From: a virus
Reading direction: 5' to 3' (one strand)
Length of the DNA stretch: 33,082 nt
IMG/VR virus record: IMGVR_UViG_3300051212_001202
Span: 1-33,082 of that record
Position numbers and translations under genes: made by a program. Each line of letters starts with the position of its first letter. Position 1 is the first letter of the stretch. Positions 1 to 4,823 of this stretch are shown in pieces. The notes beneath the pieces were generated by a model. It saw nothing but the letters and a program-made list of their open reading frames with translations, did not search any database and was not told where the DNA came from.

Positions 1-161
1 TCCCGCAAGGTTTCGCTGCGCAAGCCATGACGCCGGGCGTTACACCTCCCATGTCCAAAGAGCATGAGCTGCACTTGCAGAGCATTTTGGAGGTTTTTGT
101 CCGGGACTTTTCCAAGAAGTACCGCAAAGGACAGGCGGAGCATGGAGGAGCCCTTTGGATG
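1..161. repeat. Terminal direct repeat, left copy
   Basis: These 161 bases are repeated at 32922-33082 with a single difference (A at 128, G at 33049). The difference is synonymous (AAA/AAG, Lys) in the gene starting at 27. The repeat implies a circular or circularly permuted molecule of about 32,921 bp, because the endolysin gene at the far end runs through the repeat into this gene with normal 4-nt coupling. A true fixed terminal repeat is possible but less likely, since it would sit inside two coding genes. Confidence 0.9.
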
Positions 162-365
162 CGGCCTTGCTGGGCCGACGCCATTTCGGAGGTCTTGGAT
201 CTTGTGTCGTATGTCTACACCCACAAGGTGCAGCTGGCCGTGATTGCCGACCTCGCTCTGAAGGGCGCCGAGGATCCGTCCGTGGCGGCGGCCGACAGCC
301 GGGCGGCTTGCGTAAAAATCCTCCAAGTCCTCCAGGGCATGCCCGGATATGAGGACAAAAAGTAA
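27..365 (+). CDS. Small alpha-helical phage protein, possibly MazG-like
   Basis: Predicted 112-residue, mostly helical protein of unknown function. On the closed circle its ATG overlaps the stop of the endolysin gene by 4 nt (ATGA at 32948-32951), so it is the last gene of the lysis operon. The central part holds KYRKGQAEHGG followed by a helix with SEVLDLVSY. That resembles small phage proteins with a conserved GQxEHGG block and an ExxD helix, an arrangement reminiscent of all-alpha NTP pyrophosphatases. The resemblance is weak, and the metal-binding ExxE half is not clear. A second Met at residue 9 is an alternative start, but the overlap favours the first. Confidence 0.65.
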   Translation: MTPGVTPPMSKEHELHLQSILEVFVRDFSKKYRKGQAEHGGALWMRPCWADAISEVLDLVSYVYTHKVQLAVIADLALKGAEDPSVAAADSRAACVKILQVLQGMPGYEDKK

Positions 366-381
366 CAAGGCCCATAAGCCT

Positions 382-387
382 TTGACA
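382..387 (+). promoter_or_regulatory. TTGACA motif 20 nt before start of 402
   Basis: TTTGACA precedes the ATG at 402, which has no Shine-Dalgarno sequence. There is no -10 box at the proper distance. One of six such motifs at nearly the same spacing in this genome. Confidence 0.4.
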
Positions 388-401
388 CATACAGCGTAGC
401 A

Positions 402-1199
402 ATGGCCCGCATTTTACTGGTCGTCAGTGACCTGCACTGTGGATCCGAGGTCGGGCTCATGCCACCCGACACCACCGTCCGCACCGGGAACAAAATCTCC
501 TTTGGCGGGAACGTGCACCAAGAGTGGCTGTGGGCGTGCTGGACGGATTTGCAGGCGCAGTTTGCCCGGATCCGCGGGAAGGATAAGTACGCCCTACTGC
601 TCAACGGGGACCTGACCGAGGGCATCCACCACAAATCCATCGAGAGCCTTACGCAATCGATCGAGGATCACGCCAACATGGCGATTGAGGCCGTGGGCGG
701 TCTGGCCGCCAAGGCCCACAAGACATTCGTCACGTTGGGCACGGAGGTGCACACCGGCCTCATCGAGCACTACATCGCCAAAAAGATCGGGGCCGAGGGC
801 AAGGGGGCGAAGGCCAAGTGGCTTTTCCGTATGGCCGGATGCCTCGTGGACGCCACCCATCATATCGGCGTGACCAGTCGCGCCTATCTGGAGGCGACCA
901 GCCTTTCGATCACGATGGGCAACGCCCGCCTAAACAGCATGCGCTGCGGCCAGGAGCCGGCTCGGATCTACCTCCGCGGGCACCGGCACACCGGGGGCTG
1001 GTTTTCGGATGGGCAGGGGATGATCGGCGTCACCGGCGGCTGGCAGTTTTTGACCCGCTACGGCCGCAAGGTTGTGCCCGACGCCATTCCAAGGCCCAGC
1101 GCCATGGTGCTCGACTGGCGGCGCAAGCGGGACGGAGAGCTGCCGGAAGTGACGGAGATCGTATTTACGCCCGATCAGGATGAGATCGCCGAAGTTTAA
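402..1199 (+). CDS. Calcineurin-like metallophosphoesterase
   Basis: This 265-residue protein has the metal-binding pattern of the calcineurin-like phosphoesterase superfamily. D10-x-H12 sits in SDLHCGS, G69-D70 in LLNGDLTEG, GTEVH at 113-117 replaces the usual GNHE box, histidines follow at 153-154, and GHRH at 193-196 is the C-terminal GxH motif. Such enzymes hydrolyse phosphomonoesters or diesters with two metal ions; phage members are often implicated in nucleic-acid processing, but the substrate here cannot be told. The GNH to GTE change is the one departure from the textbook motif. The gene follows a 36-nt gap containing TTTGACA and no Shine-Dalgarno sequence. Its 3' end overlaps the next gene by 20 nt, so the two are probably co-translated. 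Confidence 0.85.
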   Translation: MARILLVVSDLHCGSEVGLMPPDTTVRTGNKISFGGNVHQEWLWACWTDLQAQFARIRGKDKYALLLNGDLTEGIHHKSIESLTQSIEDHANMAIEAVGGLAAKAHKTFVTLGTEVHTGLIEHYIAKKIGAEGKGAKAKWLFRMAGCLVDATHHIGVTSRAYLEATSLSITMGNARLNSMRCGQEPARIYLRGHRHTGGWFSDGQGMIGVTGGWQFLTRYGRKVVPDAIPRPSAMVLDWRRKRDGELPEVTEIVFTPDQDEIAEV

Positions 1200-1464
1200 G
1201 GCCGAGGATCTGCAAGCGGCCGCCTGGCGTGCCGCCTTTAAGAAAATCAACCAAAGCCAGGCGGAGACAGTGCCGCCCGGATGGTACACGCCTGACGAGA
1301 TTGCGGAGAAGCTGGGATACTGCAAAGAGGTGGCCATGCAAAAATGCCGGGAGATGGCCAAGGTGGGGATGGTGGAGCGGCGGGATTTCAAAGTGCAGTG
1401 GGGCCAGATCGTGCGGCCGCGTCCCCACTATCGCCTGATAAAAAAGAGCGCAAAAAGCGCCTAA
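1180..1464 (+). CDS. Predicted winged-helix DNA-binding protein
   Basis: The product has 94 residues and is basic overall. Residues about 33-70 (WYTPDEIAEKLG, then a helix ending KVGMVERRDF) look like a helix-turn-helix with a following wing, as in small phage regulators that read a DNA half-site. The start lies inside the phosphoesterase gene (20-nt overlap), suggesting translational coupling. No family could be named. It ends just before a hairpin at 1467-1489 and probably is the last gene of the transcript that starts in the lysis region. Confidence 0.65.
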   Translation: MRSPKFKAEDLQAAAWRAAFKKINQSQAETVPPGWYTPDEIAEKLGYCKEVAMQKCREMAKVGMVERRDFKVQWGQIVRPRPHYRLIKKSAKSA

Positions 1465-1466
1465 AA

Positions 1467-1489
1467 GCTTCGCGGAGATCCGCGCAAGC
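1467..1489 (+). terminator. Hairpin after the 27-1464 gene group
   Basis: GCTT-CGCGG and CCGCG-C-AAGC pair around an AGAT loop, with one bulged C. No T-run follows, so this is a possible factor-dependent terminator or an RNA-stabilising hairpin rather than a classical intrinsic terminator. Confidence 0.35.
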
Positions 1490-1520
1490 CTGTCCTATTC
1501 GGGACAAATTTACTCTATAT

Positions 1521-1551
1521 ATTCACAAATTTATTAAAATTTCTTGTGAAT
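1521..1551. promoter_or_regulatory. Inverted repeat, candidate operator
   Basis: ATTCACAA (1521-1528) and TTGTGAAT (1544-1551) are perfect 8-bp arms separated by 15 AT-rich bases. The repeat lies in the only AT-rich stretch of this region, just upstream of the gene at 1582, and is well placed to bind a dimeric repressor. Confidence 0.45.
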
Positions 1552-1569
1552 TAACCTATCAGTTGGGTT

Positions 1570-1575
1570 GATAAT
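1570..1575 (+). promoter_or_regulatory. Candidate -10 box for the 1582 operon
   Basis: GATAAT ends 6 nt before the ATG at 1582, the same spacing as at the RHH promoter near 3282, so transcription would start at or next to the start codon. TTGTGA at 1544-1549 is a possible -35, but the 20-nt spacer is long. No Shine-Dalgarno sequence is present. Confidence 0.35.
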
Positions 1576-1581
1576 GTCGGC

Positions 1582-1857
1582 ATGAAAACACAAGAAATCG
1601 AACAGCCTAGAATCGGTTACTGTGGAATCGACGATCGGCATCTCCTGGCAGTGTTGGGGGAGATTCTGGTCAACAATCAGATCCCGGACGGAACGCCGGA
1701 TCACGAAAAGGAAATCATCCGCTGGCTCCTCGCCTATGAGTATGAGGGGGACGACGGCCGGAAATCCTACCACCTGAGCGTCCGGGGCCATCTGGTCTAC
1801 GACCTGCTCGCAACCATGGGCACGAGTCAGCTGGAGCTTAGTCATGCGGAGTGGTAA
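1582..1857 (+). CDS. Unknown small protein, tandem paralogue A
   Basis: This 91-residue protein is of unrecognised function. Residues about 18-80 align by eye with the two following genes: DRHLLAVLGEILVNNQIPDG, then a helix with EIIRWLL, an acidic turn, YHLSVRGHLVYDLL. The shared pattern (helix, LP turn, helix, short beta hairpin, Lt..G helix) looks like a winged-helix fold. It heads a three-gene set (1582-2358) with overlapping starts and lies behind an AT-rich leader with an inverted repeat. It may be leaderless. The region next to the lysogeny genes often holds accessory functions such as host takeover or exclusion, but that is only context. Confidence 0.7.
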   Translation: MKTQEIEQPRIGYCGIDDRHLLAVLGEILVNNQIPDGTPDHEKEIIRWLLAYEYEGDDGRKSYHLSVRGHLVYDLLATMGTSQLELSHAEW

Positions 1858-2092
1858 TTGCCGATGCGGGTGCAGACTGCACGCGGATCCACGTCGGATC
1901 CGCACCATCCTCAATCACGTGTTTATCCGGCGGCAGCTGCCCAGCTTCGTCTCCATTACGGATAAGGAGCTGATTGTGGGGAAGCTGGTCCGCAAAGATA
2001 ACCAAGGAAACGGACGCACCGGCTCAACCTACTGCCTTACGGGCAGAGGGGAGGAGGTGCTGATCAGTCTTTACGAAAGGAGTATCAGATGA
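1844..2092 (+). CDS. Unknown small protein, tandem paralogue B
   Basis: This 82-residue protein is the second member of the triplet. From residue 15 (DPRRIRTILNHVFIRRQLPS) through KELIVGKLV to STYCLTGRGEEVLISL it follows the same pattern as its neighbours. Its N-terminus is distinctive: CRCGCR at residues 6-11 gives three cysteines absent from the other two copies, and part of it is encoded within the overlap with gene A (14 nt). The stop overlaps the ATG of gene C by 4 nt. Function unknown; the winged-helix assignment is inferred from the predicted secondary-structure pattern only. Confidence 0.7.
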   Translation: MRSGNCRCGCRLHADPRRIRTILNHVFIRRQLPSFVSITDKELIVGKLVRKDNQGNGRTGSTYCLTGRGEEVLISLYERSIR

Positions 2093-2358
2093 AGCAGCGC
2101 ATCATGGAATTGATCCAACCATCCACCCCTCAGAGCTACGGGAATATGACCCAGCAGCGGCTCCAGCACGTCCTCAACTACGTGCTCAAGTGGTCGTACC
2201 TGCCCGACGACATCACGCATGATGAGCAGGTGGCCATCCTCTACGAGCTCGTGAATCCGATCGAAACCGAAAACGGCGAGGAGATTCACCGGCTGACCGA
2301 GGACGGCGAAAAGCTGCTTTGCTACTTCTTGTTCGGCCCCTGGACGACGCAAATCTAG
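2089..2358 (+). CDS. Unknown small protein, tandem paralogue C
   Basis: This 89-residue protein is the third member of the triplet. TQQRLQHVLNYVLKWSYLPD, then EQVAILYELV, then EIHRLTEDGEKLLCYFL repeats the layout of genes A and B. The start is set by the ATGA overlap with gene B. It ends tail-to-tail with the leftward zinc-ribbon-like gene, and the two stop codons overlap at the CTAG of 2355-2358. Divergence among the three copies is large, so the duplication is old or under diversifying selection. Function not recognised. Confidence 0.7.
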   Translation: MKQRIMELIQPSTPQSYGNMTQQRLQHVLNYVLKWSYLPDDITHDEQVAILYELVNPIETENGEEIHRLTEDGEKLLCYFLFGPWTTQI

Positions 2359-2528
2359 CCCTTTAGCCGGCCCTTCCAGTTGGTGTTGCCTTTGGGGGCT
2401 CCGCCCTTGCGGGCGTTGCGGGCCGCTGCCTTGGCCTTGCGCCTGGACTTAACCCGGCCGAGGGCGCGATAGAACAGCTCCGGGGGGACGGGCTGCTGGC
2501 AGGTAGGGCAGATGACCTTGGTGGGCAT
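2355..2528 (-). CDS. Small basic protein with a CxxC knuckle
   Basis: The product is 57 residues, very basic, and not previously called because of its size. It starts MPTKVICPTCQQPVPPEL, giving one CPTC zinc-knuckle half, and continues with a run rich in Lys, Arg and Ala ending GGAPKGNTNWKGR. The GNTNWKG-type tail is common in small phage DNA-binding proteins. With only two cysteines it would have to bind zinc as a dimer or not at all. GAGG lies 7 nt before the ATG. It follows the secreted-protein gene on the same strand by 55 nt and may be the third gene of the leftward lysogeny transcript. Confidence 0.6.
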   Translation of the reverse strand: MPTKVICPTCQQPVPPELFYRALGRVKSRRKAKAAARNARKGGAPKGNTNWKGRLKG

Positions 2529-2583
2529 GGCAAAGCCTCGCCCATAAATAAAACATGGTCAATTCAGCGGCTAAAAAAGATGC

Positions 2584-3069
2584 TCAGTCTAGCGGTGCGT
2601 CTGGATGACGGGCTCGAAACTGCAACTTCTTCTGTTCGTTAACTTCTTTTTTATCAAAAAAGTAGTAAAGCCTTTGCCCTCCGAAATCGTCACGAATGGG
2701 GCCTGGCACAATTATGCACTTGGCAGGTTCGTTCACAGCTAAGTAGGGGGCATCAGGATGATCCGCCACTAGGTAGGTCCCGCCCTCCTCTCCGTCCTGA
2801 GTCTTTTTCCAGTAGGTAATTTCCAAAATAATTTTGCCGTCCTGCTTGTGTCTTGCTGCCACCTTTGCCGGGGTGACCCATATCATTGTCGCCGTAAGAT
2901 TGGTTGGCCTTTCTTTTTCAGCCTTCATCGCAGCCAGTTGGGAATCTGTGGGTATTCGGACAGACCTGCCTCCGCCTCCTACCGCTTGGATGGGGTCCCT
3001 GTATAGCTGCGCCTCAGCACTAAAACCGGCAATGATTATACCAGCTGCAGTCAAAGCCTGTTTAATCAT
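2584..3069 (-). CDS. Secreted protein of unknown function (lysogenic conversion candidate)
   Basis: This 161-residue protein has a clear Sec signal peptide: MIKQ, a hydrophobic stretch at residues 5-15, and an AEA-Q cleavage site at about 20/21. The mature part (about 140 residues) has no cysteine pair and no recognised catalytic motif, and reads as a mixed alpha/beta soluble domain with a basic C-terminus. It would be periplasmic or exported. Its ATG overlaps the stop of the RHH regulator upstream by 4 nt, so it should be translated whenever that regulator is made, meaning in the lysogen. Base composition is more AT-rich than the virion genes, which fits a cargo (moron) gene. Possible roles such as superinfection exclusion or host-surface change are inference. 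Confidence 0.75.
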   Translation of the reverse strand: MIKQALTAAGIIIAGFSAEAQLYRDPIQAVGGGGRSVRIPTDSQLAAMKAEKERPTNLTATMIWVTPAKVAARHKQDGKIILEITYWKKTQDGEEGGTYLVADHPDAPYLAVNEPAKCIIVPGPIRDDFGGQRLYYFFDKKEVNEQKKLQFRARHPDAPLD

Positions 3070-3275
3070 ATCCCTTTTGTCCTAGTTTTTGCCCGTGACC
3101 GTCCGCCCGCATACAGAGCAGGGCTCTCGAAAGTAAAACCCGTGTCGCGGGCCGCCTCCTTAAGAATCAGCTGGGTCACGTAAGTCGATAAACTCATGCC
3201 GGCCCTTTTAGCCATCTCCATGCCTCTGGCTTTAACCTGTTTGGGTAACGTTAAATTTGTGGCTTCCTTAGCCAT
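3066..3275 (-). CDS. Ribbon-helix-helix regulator, leftward (lysogeny side)
   Basis: This 69-residue protein has the Arc/CopG-type pattern: a short beta strand (ATNLTLP, residues 5-11), helix A (KARGMEMAKRAG) and helix B after the SLS turn (SLSTYVTQLILKEA). Such proteins dimerise and insert the paired strand into the DNA major groove. It is paralogous to the rightward RHH protein at 3387: TNLxLP, G, EMA, SLS and QLI are shared in register. The gene begins at, or one base from, the predicted transcription start, behind a promoter covered by a perfect palindrome, so autoregulation is likely. It overlaps the secreted-protein gene by 4 nt. By position it would act as the phage repressor, although RHH family members also serve as antitoxins or partition regulators. 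Confidence 0.8.
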   Translation of the reverse strand: MAKEATNLTLPKQVKARGMEMAKRAGMSLSTYVTQLILKEAARDTGFTFESPALYAGGRSRAKTRTKGI

Positions 3276-3294
3276 TTACGCATTTTATGCGTAA
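3276..3294. promoter_or_regulatory. Palindromic operator O1
   Basis: TTACGCAT-TTT-ATGCGTAA is a perfect palindrome with 8-bp arms. It abuts the start codon of the leftward RHH gene (ATG complement at 3273-3275) and covers that gene's -10 box. Its core CGCAT-N3-ATGCG recurs at 3360-3372. Confidence 0.75.
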
Positions 3295-3310
3295 AAACTG
3301 CGCATGTCAA
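3282..3310 (-). promoter_or_regulatory. Sigma70-type promoter for the leftward lysogeny unit
   Basis: On the minus strand, TTGACA (3305-3310) and TAAAAT (3282-3287) are separated by exactly 17 bases. Only 6 nt separate the -10 from the ATG, so the start point falls on or next to the start codon and the mRNA should be leaderless. The -10 is embedded in operator O1. Confidence 0.75.
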
Positions 3311-3351
3311 ATTGACCTAAAAAAAAGATTAATCATTGTTGACGATTTTTG

Positions 3352-3378
3352 TTGACGCACGCATTTCATGCGCATAAC
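3352..3378 (+). promoter_or_regulatory. Candidate rightward promoter for the RHH-xis unit
   Basis: TTGACG (3352-3357) and CATAAC (3373-3378) flank operator O2. The 15-nt spacer is short and the -10 is poor, so this promoter is weaker or needs activation. The predicted start would again lie at or just before the ATG at 3387, where no Shine-Dalgarno sequence is seen. Confidence 0.4.
3360..3372. promoter_or_regulatory. Palindromic operator O2
   Basis: CGCAT-TTC-ATGCG is a perfect palindrome with 5-bp arms and the same core as O1. It lies between the -35 and -10 of the candidate rightward promoter. A further TGCGCATG near 3299-3306 may be a half-site. Confidence 0.65.
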
Positions 3379-3386
3379 ACACGCAC

Positions 3387-3563
3387 ATGCCTCGCAGCCT
3401 TTCCTCAAAAAACGATGGCGCTGAGGTCACAAATTTGTACCTGCCGGTCCGCATTAAAAAGCTGGGCCGTGAGATGGCGGAGAAAAAAAACCTGTCTTTG
3501 TCACAGCTGGTAGCGCAGCTGATCGAGGAAACCGTAGCCGATGAAATGGAGACGGTGCGATGA
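3387..3563 (+). CDS. Ribbon-helix-helix regulator, rightward (Cro-like position)
   Basis: This small protein has 58 residues. Strand EVTNLYLP (residues 13-20), helix A (IKKLGREMAEKKN), SLS turn, helix B (QLVAQLIEETVADE) give a compact RHH fold. It is a paralogue of the leftward RHH protein, sharing TNLxLP, a Gly, EMA, SLS and QLI in register. Its stop codon overlaps the ATG of the excisionase-like gene (ATGA at 3560-3563), so both are made together. In gene order it takes the place of Cro: divergent from the repressor and linked to excision. No Shine-Dalgarno sequence precedes the ATG. The function is inferred from fold and position. Confidence 0.75.
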   Translation: MPRSLSSKNDGAEVTNLYLPVRIKKLGREMAEKKNLSLSQLVAQLIEETVADEMETVR

Positions 3564-3916
3564 CCGCTTCTGAGTACCTTTCGGCCGCCTTGGCTAAGCG
3601 GGGTTTTAACCAGGCGATGAACATGCGGGAGCTGGCGGCTGCGTACGGGATTGCGTACGGGAAGATCCGCCGTTTTTCGCTGGAAGCTGATTTTCCAATG
3701 TCCCGCGGGATTGTGTTTCCGAAGGATTTTGACCGCTGGCTGGCAAAAGGCCGGCGTCCACGTGGCGGCGCAGGTCCTCAACAAAGTGGCGCTGGTACAT
3801 TTCATGCACCAGCGTCGAGGAATGGTTTACCAGCCGCATCGCCACGGATTGCGGGATCCCGGCTTTCCGCAGGTTGGTCACCCGCGTTGCCCGCAGGGAG
3901 TGAAACGTATGTTTGA
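3560..3916 (+). CDS. xis: Excisionase-like winged-helix protein
   Basis: This 118-residue reading frame is coupled by ATGA to the RHH gene before it. Residues about 20-64 (MNMRELAAAYGIAYGKIRRF through SRGIVFPKDFDRWLAKG) match a helix-turn-helix plus wing as in small Xis/MerR-like excision factors, which bend attP DNA and set recombination direction. After residue about 66 the sequence turns into Gly/Ala/Pro/Ser-rich low complexity. That part lies opposite the conserved catalytic end of the integrase gene, so it may be merely tolerated. The gene overlaps the integrase by about 310 bp tail-to-tail. The symbol is a functional guess. Confidence 0.6.
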   Translation: MTASEYLSAALAKRGFNQAMNMRELAAAYGIAYGKIRRFSLEADFPMSRGIVFPKDFDRWLAKGRRPRGGAGPQQSGAGTFHAPASRNGLPAASPRIAGSRLSAGWSPALPAGSETYV

Positions 3917-4772
3917 ACAGGCCGCAAAGATTGAGCAGCTGGCGCCATGCCACGGAGACGCGGGACCCGTGCCCCGGCCAGTCAAAGGCGTGCCGGCGGC
4001 CGGCGCCTTTCAACCTTTCCAGCAGGGGCCGGATGCCCTTGGGGATTGGGATGGTGTAAGCGCGGGTCGTTCCGCCTTTGGGCTCCGGGAAGGTGATGGT
4101 GTCCGCGTGCAAGTCCACCAGGCGCAGGTCCAGCCTTGTTTCCCGCAGGCGGCAGCCGGTGTGGTAGCCGATTTCAAAGCAAATCTGCATCCATTCCCGG
4201 GCCGGATCCATTTCCACGTCGTGAGCCAGAAAGCGGCGGACGCGGGCGATCTCCTCATCGGTAAACACCGGCCGCTTGCTGACGGGGCTTTTCTTGGTGC
4301 GGTAGTCCATCATCTTGACCGAGCTGACCAGCCCCAGCAGCCGGCCCTGGCGCAGGATCCATTTCATGGCCTTGATGTCGTCGCAGGCCAGGTTGCGGCA
4401 GACGGGCTTGCCATTGGTGCGGGGGATGGATACGCGCCAAGCGAGGTACTGCTCCGCGTGGATGGGGGCAAACTCCTCCATGGACAAGTTGCGCTCGTCC
4501 AGAAAGCGGGACAGCCAGCGCCAGCTGTTGCGGTAGTGCCAGCGGGTGGAGGTGCATACGGGGTGGCTGTCGATCATGCCTCCGACCCAGCTGTGATCCG
4601 TTTTGAGCGTCCGCTCGTGGACCGAGAGCTGCGCGGCCTCCTCCTGGGCCTTGGCCCGGTGGAGCGTGTTGTCCGTGCGGAAACGGGTGGCCTTGGCTCG
4701 CCATACGCCCTCGGCGGTTTTGTAGCGGATCCAGTACCAAGGAGAGTCTTTTCTTTTGTAAATGGCGGCCAC
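3606..4772 (-). CDS. int: Tyrosine-family site-specific integrase
   Basis: The product is 388 residues from a GTG at 4772, chosen because it gives the usual integrase N-terminus (AAIYKRKDSPWYWIRY). A GTG at 4793 would add 7 residues, and neither start has a clear Shine-Dalgarno sequence. An Arm/SAM-like N-terminal domain is followed by a catalytic domain with R208 (GCRLRE), H291-x-x-R294 (HSLR), H317 (VNHSS) and the nucleophile Y326 (EMYQRH). It catalyses attP x attB recombination by the phosphotyrosine mechanism. The attP site with the tRNA 3' end lies about 90 bp upstream of its start. The last 50 or so residues are low-complexity and overlap the excisionase-like gene on the other strand, while the catalytic residues lie outside the excisionase's conserved part. 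Confidence 0.93.
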   Translation of the reverse strand: MAAIYKRKDSPWYWIRYKTAEGVWRAKATRFRTDNTLHRAKAQEEAAQLSVHERTLKTDHSWVGGMIDSHPVCTSTRWHYRNSWRWLSRFLDERNLSMEEFAPIHAEQYLAWRVSIPRTNGKPVCRNLACDDIKAMKWILRQGRLLGLVSSVKMMDYRTKKSPVSKRPVFTDEEIARVRRFLAHDVEMDPAREWMQICFEIGYHTGCRLRETRLDLRLVDLHADTITFPEPKGGTTRAYTIPIPKGIRPLLERLKGAGRRHAFDWPGHGSRVSVAWRQLLNLCGLFKHTFHSLRATRVTNLRKAGIPQSVAMRLVNHSSTLVHEMYQRHFVEDLRRHVDAGLLPASGQNPSETQSRGTLENQLPAKNGGSSRTQSRTQPPAPACSSPG

Positions 4773-4823
4773 GTCACAAGCGTACCAAATCACTTAAAAA
4801 CACAAACAAATAAAGGGTAATCA

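Noticed and set aside
382-408. A complete sigma70 promoter before the phosphoesterase
   Set aside because: TTGACA is present, but no -10 lies at 16-18 nt, where the coding region has already begun; treated as part of the recurrent motif instead.
2363-2545. A 60-codon minus-strand frame rich in Pro and Ser
   Set aside because: The overlapping 57-codon frame at 2355-2528 has a CxxC knuckle, a GNTNWKG tail and a Shine-Dalgarno sequence, so it is the real gene.
3651-4820. Long open frame on the plus strand opposite integrase
   Set aside because: The integrase on the minus strand has all catalytic motifs; the plus frame is a GC-codon-position shadow with no domains.
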